The notes: a model not told the origin generated them from the letters alone. Shown: positions 9,499 to 21,399, counted from the first letter of the stretch. The stretch is 64,000 bases of DNA from Iris pallida (GCA_029216955.1 JANAVB010004000.1:4357038-4421037); one strand, 5' to 3'. A program made the numbers and translations.

Positions 9499-12400
9499 TG
9501 TCACAACCCGCTCCCAAATAATCGGACACGAGTCGGACACACCCAGCCTTTGTCGTTAGATACGACGAAGTAAGCTGTACCAAACTAGGGAAATCTAACC
9601 AGATAATCATAAATGTATATAATCACAGCATCTAAAAACGTATCCCAGAATGATCACCATAATCCATAATTCTACGTATATAAATGTACGAGTCATCAAG
9701 AATAAAATGTACTATGAATTCTAAAACAATATCTAAGAGTAAAGCTAACAGTCTAAACCTGAAACCTCAAGCTAAGTCATGACCCATCCTGCTCAGCTAA
9801 GATCCTGGGCTCTGGCCCATATGGTAGAATAATATCCTGCAAGTATACCTGCAACTTATCCAGTCAGGAGCGGAGCAAAGTACAGTTCTAGGTAATGAAC
9901 AAGAACATGATATAAAAATGAGTACAGGAGAACATGAACTATAAAGTACAGGAAAAGAACATGAAGGTACATTAATGTAAGTACAGAAAATAAAGTATAG
10001 GAATGTAAAGTACAGGAATGTAACTATGAACCTAAAGTACAAGACATGACAAGTGCACCATGTTTGAAATACAACTAGCTCATGTGACCGGCTGGGGGTA
10101 AGCACATGAAAGCACATGAAAGTACCTGAATGGTACGACTTAGGGCCCGCGTGCACAACGCGGGGCCTAAGCTAGGCAAATGAGTATAGTAATCGGGATT
10201 GGTCACATGGCTAGTGTATTTCCCCATCCAACACAAGTAAGTACAAGAACAGGAGTACATGAGTACAGGAGTACAGGGTATCGTATCATAACGTGTCACA
10301 GGAAAGTACAAGAAATGTAAATGCACAAAACCGTATAAAAGTACTTGCCTTGCTCCGGGAAGGTACTGGTAGGCAATAGAGCTGTATGTCCTCCTAAGTA
10401 ATATATGATTTGGAAAAGATCAAAATCTAAATGATGACAACTTAGCTAAACATAGCTAACTAGTTTATATACTAGCTAATAATCCAAATCTACTATAAGC
10501 TAATTACATATCTATATGTATATAACTAGTTTAATGAGTTTAACATATATACTCGTATTTAAAGTAGAGAGAATATTTAGAGTAGAATATAATAGTCAAG
10601 TACTAGTTTTAGAAAAATTTAATAACTAGGATATCAATTCCTAGCAAAATATTTTGACAACATACTATAAGATTTACTATCAACATTTATCAAGAAAATA
10701 AGGAAAACCCATACTATTGCTGGCCAAACCAAGCAACACCCATACCAAAGTTTTATCAGGCCGAAGCCCTGCAAAGGAAACCCAACATCTAGATTCAATT
10801 TATCCCATAACCTACTCTGTTTATTGTAGATCAATTATAACTGAATCCTAATATAGAGAAGTAGATAAACTTCTGTCAGTACTTCAAACATGATCTCTGC
10901 TACTCCCCCTACCTATACTTATAGCTTGGCTTTGGTCCCAAACTCCAACAGACTAGCCATTTACAATATCCCTGAATATCTCACTCAATTTGAGCTTTTG
11001 AAACCATAAAGCAAGGGAGGGCCAGTGCTTACACAAAACCAACCTCGATTTCAAATTTTATTGGCTGCTGTCAATAAAACAGATCACACAATTTGAACCC
11101 ATTAAATCTTTCCAAAGAATCACACAGAAGATTCACATAGAATAATTGCCTCCAACCCAACCCAAAATATACAGTTGAATGAAATAATATACATTCCAAG
11201 TAAGAATTTTAAACAAAACTACAACAATCAAGCAATGGGAACAAATGTCCTGAACCCAGCAGACTCCAATGATCCCACACACCAGGTTAGATGCACGGCT
11301 AGGCTATACACATGAACTGGACACGCCTGAGGGTTGGACACGACAGAGACTGCCACGCTCGCACGAACACGACACAATCGCAACATGCACACGAGTCACC
11401 CTACTCCAACAGACTTGGCTGCTATTCCTGCTCTCCTCCACCCCGTCTCATCAACTCACTGCCATTGCCACCACACGAACACCAACAGAGATCGATCACA
11501 GATTAAGGTTGGACTCTACCACAAGCTTGGACACGAAAGAATCACAAATACATACACGGACACACGCCAAGCCCAACCCGATCCTGGTCACACCACTCAT
11601 TCAAAATTGAAGCAAAATTCATATTATTAATATCAAGAGGAATAGAGCAATTTACCTGGGGGAAGTTCAACTAGCAATGAGGACGCGAGCTCAGAAAATC
11701 GGATGAAATCCCCGAACCCAATTGTGAACAAAACTCTATTGACAAACAGTTGGGGCACAAAGGAAAATAGTGTATTAGAGAGAATTGGAGATTCCTTTCA
11801 AAAAAATCATCAAAAAAATCAGGAACAGAAGAAGGCCTAATACTTACAATTATGCTTCGATCTCAAAATAATTGCTATCACCACCAAATCAACCAGCCCG
11901 CTCTGTCGATCCGTCCCGATTCAAATCAAACCAATGAAAAAGATTCAACAATAAAAAATCAATTTACTCAACAACGAACGCAACAACATCCAAATCTGAA
12001 CAACATTGGGTCGATACTCACCAATCACGTCGTCGTTACCGTCGTCGCGTATGGTTCGTCGCCACGGAAACGTTCGTCAGTTGCTGGAAATCGATGCAGT
12101 CGTCGTCAAGCTGGAAGGACAATCGTCGGAGAAACGATCGTGCCACCGAGGAAGAAGTTCGCCTGAGCTCCGCCCATGCGTCGATGCGGAGTAAACTGAT
12201 GGAGAAGGAGTCGATCTCAGACGTCGTCGCCGTGGGAGGGTGGTGCTGCTGTCGGAAGTAGTGCCGGTGCTCGGTGATATGTCGGTCGCCATGGCCATCT
12301 CTGTCGCCGCCGATGAGCTAGGGCTAGTTCCCGATCAATTGGGGAAGATGAGAGCTCGGAGAGATCTCGTAGTTGAACGCCACCGAAGACATTCGCCGCT

Positions 12401-12889
12401 GATACTCGTTGCCGTGGTCGCCGAGCTCCGCCCCGTCGTCATCGTCGTCGAGGGAAAGAAAATTTAGGGCTAGGGTTCGTGAGGAACGAGAGGAGATCGA
12501 GAGTTCAACTCTCCAAATGAAGAAAAAATAAGTGGAATGGAAACATTCTCTCTCCTTTGTAAGTATACAGAGAAAAAAAGATTTTTATAAAAAACTCCCT
12601 CCGCCGAGAACATTTCCAGCAGGGCCCCTCCGCTCAAGGGAAATGTGCAGATAGGCCCTCTGCCTTTTCATTTATTACAGGATTGCTGAAAAATCAGTTA
12701 AAAACTTTTTTAAAAAATGAGGGGACCACTAAATTGGTTGTAACAACTTTTTAAATTTTGAAATTGCTCCTAATTTCCCTCCAAAAATATCAATCACCAT
12801 TTTAAAAACAAAAACTTATTATTTGTAAATTAACCATCAACTACTATTAAAATCAAATTTATTTTTCTAAACAGGGAGGTGGAGTTACA
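9499..12889 (-). repeat. TE4 3' LTR
   Basis: This 3.39-kb copy pairs with 22286-25665. In the sense direction it starts at 12889 with TGTAACTCC after the polypurine tract. A CGTCG-rich block lies at about 12010-12450, CACACG-type words at 11270-11560, and AGTACAGGA/GAACATGA words at 9890-10320. Parallel small frames occur in both copies only because the copies are alike. No gene is visible. Confidence 0.93.
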
Positions 12890-12904
12890 AATCTTCCCCC
12901 CTTA
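12890..12904 (-). other. TE4 polypurine tract
   Basis: On the minus strand AAGGGGGGAAGATT lies directly before the 3' LTR start, and CGAGGACAAAATT is just upstream. This is the usual plus-strand primer site of gypsy elements. Confidence 0.85.
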
Positions 12905-13017
12905 AAATAATTTTGTCCTCGAAATTCGAGAGACAACAAAACAATTTCAAAGCAAATCTCAAGAAGGTTCAATACAATTTATTTATTGTATTTAAAATTC
13001 TCCATATCAAAGTACAC

Positions 13018-13505
13018 TCATACAAACAAACTGGGATAGCGCTCCCGCATCTCGTCCTCGTGCTCCCATGTGGACTCTCCTGGAGAGTGGTGTCTCCACA
13101 TGACGCAGACAAGTGGAATAGTCTGGTTCCACAAGCGCTTCTCTCTCCGATCAAGGATCTCTACTGGCTGCTCCTCGTAGGTCAATCTCGGACCCACCTC
13201 TAGCTCCGAAAAGTCCACCAGATGGCTCGGGTCTGGAATGTAGCGTCGAAGCTGGAACACGTGGAAAATGTCGTGCACTTCCTCCAAGCTGGCTGGAAGC
13301 GCTAGTCGATATGCCACCTCACCAATTTGTGCCGTCACGTTGAAAGGCCCGATGAATGTCGGACTGAGCTTCCCGCCTCTGTCGAAACTAATAACGCCCC
13401 TAGTCAGCGAGATCTTTAGAAATACTCTATCTCCAACTGCGAACTCCAGTGGCCGTCTGCTGCTGTCCACCCAGTATTTCTGCCGATCATGTGCAACTCT
13501 GAGAC
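13018..13505 (-). pseudogene. pol: TE4 pol C-terminal remnant (integrase tail and chromodomain)
   Basis: The visible part begins at LRVAHDRQKYWVDSSRRPLEF and continues [52 protein letters not shown] and HHSPGESTWEHEDEMRERYP before the stop at 13018. This is the end of integrase plus the type II chromodomain of Tekay/Del-type chromoviruses, which targets integration to heterochromatin. Everything upstream (protease, RT, RNase H, integrase core) is missing from the element. The homology breaks near 13505. Confidence 0.9.
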
Positions 13506-13847
13506 ATCCTGAGCCTTTGAGATCAAATACAATAATTACACACAAGAAAAATAATACGATCTAACAATGATCAAGGATTAAATAGGTACGAATGGAATAA
13601 AGTTAAATTACATCTTAGAGGAGCAAAATCATGAAGACACAATTATTAAGTATGATCAAAAATTGATAGTTTAACACAGGTAGACTAGAACAAGATAGAA
13701 AATCATGGTCAGATAGACATGACTTAAGATCAAAGTTTAGACAAGGCACAAACAAAGTACGGAATCACAATCTGGTAATATACAATTTTGAGGAATTAAA
13801 TGATCTAACGATAAAATGCTAGAAGGAAAATTTAGCAAGGGTTGATT
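13506..13847. other. Non-coding TE4 interior left of TE5
   Basis: AT-rich DNA with stops in all frames and no recognisable motif. It is contiguous in the original element with 19563 onwards across the TE5 insertion, with ATT duplicated at the join. Confidence 0.6.
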
Positions 13848-13859
13848 CACTACCAAAAT

Positions 13860-14170
13860 ACACTCAAATAGCGACGGATATTTAGCGATGGAAATTTTCC
13901 GTCGGTGTTAGCGACGACTTCGTGGCCGCTCAGCGACTGAGTACCGACTACACGCCTTTGCCATTTTTTATTTTAATTTTTGGGGAAGGAAAGGTTGCAT
14001 ATTCGTCGCTAGGCTGTCGGTATTATAGCGACGGATGTCTAGTCGTTGCTACGTAGTCGATTATTTGGCGAGAATTGTGTAGGAATTTGGCGGTACATTT
14101 CTTTGACTACGTAGCGACGGATATTCAGTCGGCACATATCAAACATGGCGACTACGTGGCGACGGGTTTT
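13860..14170. repeat. TE5 left subterminal GCGACGG array
   Basis: Words such as TAGCGACGG, GCGACGACTT and CCGTCG recur about every 20-40 bases from 13876. They match the right-end block in sequence and so mark subterminal protein-binding repeats of the CACTA type. Confidence 0.85.
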
Positions 14171-14249
14171 CTTCCATCACTATTCAGTCGCTATATATAC
14201 GTACCAGACTTTAAATGAAACGGCAGGGGGAACTTTTTACATTCTCCCT

Positions 14250-14805
14250 AAATTTACTCTCTCTCTCTCTCTCTCTCTCTCTATCGCCGGTGTCGGCTTC
14301 GGTGATCGGCGTCGGTGTCGTCGTCGGCGTCGGCATCCTCTCCTCTCTCTCGCCCGATGGTAACCCCCTCTCTCTCTCTCTCTCGATCTCTCTCTCTCGG
14401 GGTCTGGGAGGCGGGCTTGGGGTTGTGACGTCGGGGGCTGGGCGGCTGGCTTGGGTCGGGGGCTGGGCGGTGGGCTTGGGGCGACGGCGTCGGGGGCTGG
14501 GCGGCTGGCTTAGGGTAGGGGCGTCGGGGGCTGGGCGGCTGGCTTAGGTCGGTGGCTGGGCGGTGGGCTTCGGACGGGGGCGTCGGGGTCTGGGAGACGG
14601 GCTTGGGGCTGGGGCGTCGGTAGCTGGGCGGCTGGCTTGGGTCGTGGGCTGGGCGGTGGGCTTGGGACGGCGGCGTCGGGGGCTGAGCGGCTGGCTTGGG
14701 GCGGGGTCTGGGAGGTGGGCTTGGGGCGGGGGCGTCGGGGTCTGGGAGGCGGGCTTGGGGTTAGGGCGTCGGGGGCTGGGCGGCGGGCTTGGGGCGGGGG
14801 CGTCT
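14250..14805. repeat. CT microsatellite followed by a GC-rich minisatellite
   Basis: A (CT)n run lies at about 14258-14283 and another near 14362-14398. From 14400 to 14805 the phrases GGGGCTGGGCGG, CTGGCTTGGG and GGCGTCGGGG repeat in degenerate units of about 30-35 bp. Long glycine/arginine or proline/arginine frames cross it on both strands and are compositional artefacts. Confidence 0.85.
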
Positions 14806-16161
14806 CACTCGAGCACGGATACTTTAACAAAAGAGACAACATGCTATCAGGAACCTCTCACTCGAGCTCTACACGAAGAATATCCACTTGAGCTCCAGGA
14901 CAAAGTTTTGGCTCAGAGCAAGAATCTGTTGACGGAGCACATCTACCATGCTGTCAGAAAAAATAGTAACGGTGAGAGACCCATCTGAGTAGGACGTATA
15001 CTCTGATAATATCCTCTCCAGCACTCAATCCCACTACTGATATCATTCTTGTAAAGGTGATCTCTCAGAGTATACGTCATACTCAGATGGATCTCTCAGA
15101 GTATCCTCTCCGGTTGGGTTGTGTTCTGAGCCATCCGTCCCAGGGATTTGATTCTGTATTTTGGTTTCTGTATTTTGGCTCCAGCTCCATTTGCATTAAT
15201 CTACGGTATGACAAGGTGATCAGGACATAGTCCCTGCAGCCATTCGACTGGCGAGACAGAAACTATGTATCCGTAGATAAAGGAGGGAAAAGATAAATCG
15301 AATTATAACGACGGATATTAGGTTACTCTTCAGGATAATTGATGTCTATTTTATATTAATTTGGTTTGGTCTATATGATTCTTGGATAATTGGTGTGCAT
15401 TAAATTCGTATGTGCATATTTGGTCTATGTAATTGTTGGATAATTGGTGTGCATTATATATTGGTTTGGTTTATGCATATTTTTGTGAACAGGGAAAGTG
15501 CTGTAATTTTTTTAAAAAAAAATTCTCAGTTACCGACGGACTAGTGACCGGTTAGCGATGGATATTTCTAGCTCCATTTGCATTAGTCTATGGTATGACA
15601 TGGTGATCAGGACATAGTCCCTGCAGCCATTCGACTGGCGAGGCAGAAACTATGCAAGTAGCCTTAGATAAAGTTGACTGTCCTCCGACCCTCATCCCTC
15701 GGCAATGATGATACGACAACCTATCACTATATCTTATATCGTAGTAGATGATGTCGTAGTATTACATTAGTGAGTTCATCTTGATTCTGCTACGTTCTTC
15801 AGATACTAGATACGATAAGAACATATACTATACCATATATACAGAACATAGATGATTCACACTAATGTATGCTAGAATGAATCTTGGCTTGTGTTCTGAG
15901 CCATCCGTTCTGATCAAGCATCTTCCTTCTCCTCTCCTCCACCATGGCTCTAAACAAATCTGCTCCTCCCTCTACTTGGCAATTAAGCCAATCGACTTAA
16001 CAGAATCTAGATGAACTCACTAATGTATGCTAGAATGAATCTCGGGTTGTGTTCTGAGCTATTCGTTCCGATACTTGACAATTAAGCCATTCGACTGGCG
16101 AGACAGAAACTATAAGGCTACTTGCATGTTCTTCCAACTTTAAATTACAAGATTAATACAT
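14806..16161. other. TE5 interior with shuffled direct repeats
   Basis: Blocks recur out of order. The stretch holding GGTGATCAGGACATAGTCCC and GCAGCCATTCGACTGG appears at about 15210 and 15600. A block from TCAGATACTAGATACG to TGTGTTCTGAGCC occurs at 15790-15905 and returns at 16720-16835. ATAATTGGTGTGCATTA words occur at 15390-15460 and return at 18670-18780. A short plus-strand frame ending in [14 protein letters not shown] (to 14988) looks exon-like but is unrecognised. No other gene is visible. Confidence 0.6.
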
Positions 16162-16647
16162 TAGGTTAAATAAATCACTAACCTCATCACGGTGAGTCTT
16201 GGTGTAGCACTCAAATATGGGGCACCTGTAAATTCGCCGAGGTTTTAAATCATCGACATTGAGTTTTAAACCCTCACGTAGCCTTTCTGCTTCACTTCTA
16301 GGGTCGAGCAGCATCTACTTGCAAGTTTCGGTCTCCAGATACTTAGTGTCAAGATTCTGGACTCTTTCGTAGAGCATGTCAACGCATTCTAGCGTCAATT
16401 TCCTAGGAAATTGACGCTAGAATGCGTTGACATGCTCTACGAAAGAGTCCAGAATCTTGACACTAAGTATCTGGAGACCGAAACTTGCAAGTAGATGCTG
16501 CTCGACCCTAGAAGTGAAGCAGAAAGGCTACGTGAGGGTTTAAAACTCAATGTCGATGATTTAAAACCTCGGCGAATTTACAGGTGCCCCACATTTGAGT
16601 GCTACACCAAGACTCACCGTGATGAGGTTAGTGATTTATTTAACCTA
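16162..16647. repeat. Near-perfect 243-bp-arm inverted repeat
   Basis: The left arm 16162-16404 and right arm 16405-16647 meet at AAATTTCCTAGGAAATT-like sequence with no loop. I see one mismatch in the part I aligned (CAAATATGGGG against CCCCACATTTG). The right arm read on the plus strand is coding-like: LECVDMLYERVQNLDTKY, one stop, then LLDPRSEAERLREGLKLNV and RRIYRCPTFECYTKTHRDEV. This suggests a captured or element-specific exon that was later inverted and duplicated. The family is unknown to me. Confidence 0.95.
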
Positions 16648-16999
16648 AGACATGGGATCATAGAATCGAAGACAGTTGAGACCAAGACTGTAAACATTAT
16701 GTGAGTTCATCTTGATTCTGTTACATCCTTCAGATACTAGATACGATAAGAACATATACTACACTATATGTACAGAACGTAGATGATTCACACTAATATA
16801 TGCTAGAATAAATTTTGGGTTGTGTTCTGAGCCATTCGATCCCATACTTGGCAATTAAGCATGTGAAATAGAACTGATTATGTTTAGTTTGTCTTACGAT
16901 AAAGATTTTCACATCCAAATTGAAATAGATCGTTACTTCGTTGATCGTACATGGATGTACTATAGCGGATCAACCTCCTGGACCGTAGGTACTTATAAG

Positions 17000-17660
17000 T
17001 ATTGACCGTATCAGATTATTATCGATCTATCATTTTGGTATGGGCCGTATCGGTTGGTATTGGTCTTAGCGAATTGGTATTGTCCTATCCGATATGTATC
17101 GGCCATATAGCTAGGATTCATATTGGCCTTATCGATTTGGTATCGATCATATCCGATAGGTATCGGCCGTGTTGGATTATTATATACCATTTTGGATTAG
17201 TATCGTGGAAGGTTTTGTAACAACTGTACTTGGATTTCTCTCTTCTAGAGCTAGATTACCATTACAAGAAAGTCACGAGAGCGTAGATGGCCAGTTACAG
17301 AACATACATACTTTCTTTTCAATCTCGCTTTTCCTGATGGAAAAGGAAGTATGTATGTTACTGTAACTGGCCAATCACAATCTGGTGATTCTCTTGCAAT
17401 AGTATTCTAGCTCGAGAAGAGAGAAATCCAAGTACAGTTGTTACTAAACCTTCCACGATACTAATCCGAAATAGTCTATACTAATCCAACACGGCCGATA
17501 CCTATCGGATATGACCGATACCAGATAAGGCCAATATGAATCCTAGCTATTCGGCCGATACATGTACATATCGGATATAGGACGAGACCAATTTGTTAAG
17601 GCCAATACCAATATAATACGTCCTATACCAAACCGATAGACTGATACTAATCTGATACAC
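17000..17660. repeat. Second, imperfect inverted repeat
   Basis: Arms of about 310 bp (17000-17312 and 17346-17660) pair around a short loop centred near 17329. Examples are ACATACATACTTT with AAGTATGTATGT, TGGATTTCTCTCTTC with GAAGAGAGAAATCCA, and ATCCGATAGGTATCGGCCG with CGGCCGATACCTATCGGAT. Small insertions and substitutions show it is older than the 16162 hairpin. It also contains GTATCGG/CCGATAC words repeated within each arm. Confidence 0.88.
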
Positions 17661-17936
17661 TAGATACTAAGTACATCTGGCCTATACCAGCGGATCCACA
17701 AATTACTGTACGATAGGCCCAACGACTCCAGTTACATCCGGTTATTGGTGAGTACATGATTACATAGTAATTCTGTTAGTCTTGTGATACAGATTTTTAC
17801 TCTCTCATGCTACCAACGTCACAACTTTTTCAGTGCTGCTCCCTCTAATGATGATGAACGCAAAAAACCAACGTCACAACTTTTATAACTTGAGTAAATT
17901 TCTTTACCCTATATGAAAATTTCTGTTGTCAGAAAG

Positions 17937-18278
17937 ATGGCTCCTAGGACTCGTCGAGGTGGTGCTGCTAGTCGAGGAAGTGGTCGAGGCAAGAAACCCT
18001 TGGAGGTCGACACGGAGGAAGTCTCCGTCGTCAAACAAGAGCCGGTGACTGTTAAGGGGAAGGTGTTACCAAAGGTCGAGGTCAAGGAAGAACCGATGAC
18101 CATCAGGGAAGAGATTGCTCCCAAGCTTGAAGCTAAGGAGGAGCCACCGTCAGAGAGTAGTAGCATCGGGACCGACCCTCCTGTCCCTACAGAAGACCTC
18201 AACCAGATTGAGCCTTCGTATGCAAAGTGGCTGATAGAATGGTACATGCCTCAACGCAACTATCATCCCTGGCTGTGA
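17937..18278 (+). CDS. Small basic/acidic protein of unknown function in TE5
   Basis: The 113-codon frame starts at AAAGATGGCTCC, a strong plant start context, rather than at the in-frame ATG at 17913. Residues 1-20 are very basic (APRTRRGGAASRGSGRGKK). The middle carries repeated VKQEP, VKEEP and AKEEP, which fit the SUMO-acceptor pattern hydrophobic-K-x-E. The C-terminus ends in YAKWLIEWYMPQRNYHPWL. It is the only reasonably gene-like frame in TE5. It could be a first exon of a captured gene or of an accessory CACTA gene; I do not recognise the family. Just downstream begins a three-copy 100-bp repeat. Confidence 0.5.
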   Translation: MAPRTRRGGAASRGSGRGKKPLEVDTEEVSVVKQEPVTVKGKVLPKVEVKEEPMTIREEIAPKLEAKEEPPSESSSIGTDPPVPTEDLNQIEPSYAKWLIEWYMPQRNYHPWL

Positions 18279-18326
18279 GGATTCATCGTCTGACTTGTGG
18301 TCTTTGTTGAGGCCAAAGTCGATTTT

Positions 18327-18605
18327 CCTATGTGTTTTGGAATATTTATGAAAATTTTGGAACATTTGTGCTATGATCGGATTATAACGATGGATATTAG
18401 GTTACTGTAACTGGACACCTTTACAACCTATGTGTTTTGGAATATTTGTGAAAATTTTGGAATATTTGTGCTATGATCGGATTATAACGATGAATATTAG
18501 GTTAATGTAACTGGCCAACTCTTTCCTATGTGTTTTGGAATATTTGTGAAAAATTTGGAATATTTGTGCTATGATCGGATTATAACGATGGATATTAGGC
18601 TACTC
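18327..18605. repeat. About 99-bp tandem repeat, three copies
   Basis: CCTATGTGTTTTGGAATATT starts copies at 18327, 18427 and 18525. Each contains GTGCTATGATCGGATTATAA and CGATGGATATTAGG. The phrase ATTATAACGACGGATATTAGG near 15301 is a related outlying copy. Confidence 0.9.
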
Positions 18606-18849
18606 TTCCGGATAATTAATGTCTATTTTATATTAATTTGGTTTGGTCTATATGATTCCTGGATAATTGGTGTGCATTAAATTCGTATGTGCATATTTGG
18701 TCTATGCGATTCTTGGATAATTGGTGTGCATAATATATTTGGTCTATGTGATTGTTGGATAATTGGTGTGCATTATATATTGGTTTGGTTTATGCAAATT
18801 TTTGAGAAAAGTGAAAGCGCTGTAATTTTTTTTTCAAAATATTCTCAGT

Positions 18850-19540
18850 TAGCGACGGACTTGTGACCGTTTTGCGACGGTTACTACCAGTTTCCGACTA
18901 CTTTTCGACGGCTATTCCGTCGCTAACTGGAGATTTGAAAATGTTTCCAGGTAGCGACGGATGGTCGACGGATTATCCGTCGGTATGGTACGTTGTTCGA
19001 CGGAATAGCGACGACCTATCCGTCGCCCTTGTTCTGGAAATACCAAGAATTTCCAGAACAAGATCGACGGTTAATCCGTCCATATTTCGTCGATATATAT
19101 CGACGGAATAGCGACGACTTATCTGTCGCCATGTTGCTGGAAATGACATGAATTTCCAGAAGCTGATCGACGGATTTTCCGTCAGAAAACCGTCGCTAAT
19201 CCGTCCTTTGTTATCAAAGGCGTCGACGGCTTAGTGACGGAACGATATGCTGTGATACGCTATTACGACGGGTTTTCGACGGAATTTTACGTCGCTATTG
19301 TCTGCACAGTTCAGTACTTAATAGTTGAAATGGACGACAGTCCATCGAAAATGCATCGCTAATGCTTCGTATTGTGAAGTCAAAAAGCCGTCGCTATTCC
19401 GTCGCTTCACGACTACGTAGCGACGGACCGTTATTAGCGACGAGCTGATTGCCGACGGATTTTTTTGGCCAAAATCCGTCGCTTATCGGTCGCTAATTGT
19501 AATTACCGTCGGATTGACGACTGATAGGGCCGTCGCTAAA
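18850..19540. repeat. TE5 right subterminal GCGACGG array
   Basis: Dozens of copies of GCGACGG, TCGACGG, CCGTCGC and CCGTCGA occur in both orientations with irregular spacing. This block is longer than the left one (690 against 310 bp). Plus-strand frames here are artefacts of the repeats. Confidence 0.88.
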
Positions 19541-19562
19541 TCGATAAATTTTGGTAGTGATT

Positions 19563-21399
19563 GAGGAGACGTACGCAATACTCAGGAGATACAATATCAA
19601 ATCAGGATGAACATGCAAGAATCTGTGATTCTCGAAAACCAATAATCATATAAAACGGGATATAGTTTTCATGGTGTCCGGGAACATATAGCTATTTGAA
19701 ATCACTTTGCCTAGAATCCCTACCCCGCCAGTATATATCTGACTGTAGTGGACTTTCGGCTCCGTGACTCAAATAACAATATGTCACCGAATAATCTGTC
19801 AACATTATCCATTTTCCAACAATCATTGACGAAGCAACCCAAGAGATCAAGGTATGAAGAATATGACAAGTCTCGACAGTACTCGGAAACCTATGATTGT
19901 CTGAAATCACTTCAACTTAAAGTTCCTGCCTCGCCAGTGCGCTACTGGCTGCAGTGAACCCTCAGTCTCCATAATCCAGCTAATGGCTGCAGCGCGCAAC
20001 TGTCATGCCATAGTAGGTCATCGAATAGCCTCTAGACTTTATTCCTAGGAATTTTAAAAGAGTTTCAAGGAATTCAAAATGAGTTTCAATAGTCCAAGTC
20101 ACAGAAATGGTAAAGTTACCTGGCTGTTAGAATACAAGGATTTATTAGGTATTAAGAGACGACAAGGGATCCCATCGGTGAGTACAAAAGGGCAACCAGG
20201 GAGATTTAAAATTTCAGACAGGACAAAGTTTCAAATTATGACAGAATATCAACTGATATCTGGAATGGTAACAAGATTCCATATATGGGACATTATCCCA
20301 AAGGGATAACAGAGTCTCGAAGGATGAACTGAGGCAAGGTATTAGATAGGAGACAAGTTTCAAAATAAGAAATAAAATCCCGTACTGGAAACAAGTTTCA
20401 ATAAAATCTCGAATAACAATAAAATCTCAGACATAATTTCGAAGGGAAAATAACCTCCCATAGGATACAAGGTCTCAATTAGAGAACCAATATCAACAAG
20501 GTCGTGATTAGGAAATAAAATCTCGACTAGAAAATCTTGACGAGGAAACAAGGTTTAGAATAGTGACTAGAAAACAGGTTCTAATAGGAGACAAGGTATT
20601 GGATTATAAACATGAAACAAGCGAACCTCAATAGTAACAAAATCGTAAATAGAGAGCGAGTCTGAAATAAAGTCAAAATAAGAAATAGAATCTCAAACAA
20701 GCATCAATAGAAGCGAAGGTTCAAACACGGTTTCAGAATGATATTTCAAGTAGGAATAAATCATGATTAGTACAAGTTTGATTAATGAGCAGAATATCAA
20801 TAACGAGTAGAAACAAGTATCCATGAAACAAGCAAAATCTTGGATAGAAGACAAGATCGAAACAAAATAGTATACCAACAACTCTTGACTAGAAAATCAA
20901 AGTCATGCATGAAGAAATAAGTCTCGAATAGGAAACGAAATCTTCAAAACCCTCAAAGGTATTTGCAACAATGTCTGCATAGGACGAAGCTTTAAACAAG
21001 TTTCGAATGAGGAACAGGATTTCAAAATAAAATCTCGAGAAACGATTAAATATCAATTAACACGAAGTTTGATAAAGAAACAAAATTTGCAAATAGGAGC
21101 CATCATTAGGAAACAAGGCCAGGAATGATAAATATGCAAACAGTATCGATTAATGGATTTCAAATAATTATCAAATTGTGGATCTGAAACAAGTTTACCA
21201 AAATCGAAAATAATATCTCGAAGTAAGTTTCGACATCAACCAAGGTTTCAAACAAGAAGTTTCAAAAAATAATCCAGGTGCTAAGAGGATTCTAAGGAGA
21301 GACTGGATTGCTAATCAAGATACATGGTTTTTCCAACCATGCAAAAGAAATCTTCTGTCTTCAGTCTATCTTCAGTATTTCTCCGGGACGGAAATCTCT
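19563..21399. other. TE4 non-coding interior with degenerate quasi-repeats
   Basis: No gene is visible. From about 20040 to 21290 the sequence is a mosaic of variants of ACAAGGTTTC, GAAATAAAATCTCG, GAATAGGAAAC and AACAAGTTTC with no fixed period. It occupies the place where protease, RT and integrase would lie, so the coding interior has been replaced by filler, as in LARD-type elements. Confidence 0.6.

Larger units (their letters stand above)
13848..19559. mobile_element. TE5: 5.7-kb non-autonomous CACTA element
   Basis: The left end is CACTACCAAAAT at 13848 and the right end is ATTTTGGTAGTG finishing at 19559. Both sides are flanked by ATT (13845-13847 and 19560-19562), the 3-bp target duplication of CACTA elements. 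Subterminal blocks at both ends are packed with GCGACGG/CCGTCGC words. There is no TNP2 sequence, so movement would need a transposase in trans. The interior holds a GC-rich minisatellite, two large inverted repeats, shuffled direct repeats and one small open frame on the plus strand. Confidence 0.95.

Noticed and set aside
11269..11610. 113-residue frame present in both TE4 LTRs (also 24049-24390)
   Set aside because: Conserved only because the LTRs are copies of each other; it is antisense to the element and of biased composition.
14215..14891. Long glycine/arginine- or proline-rich open frames on both strands
   Set aside because: They come from the GC-rich minisatellite and lack stops only through composition; no domain or splice context.
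18863..19111. 82-residue plus-strand frame
   Set aside because: It lies wholly within the GCGACGG subterminal array of TE5.
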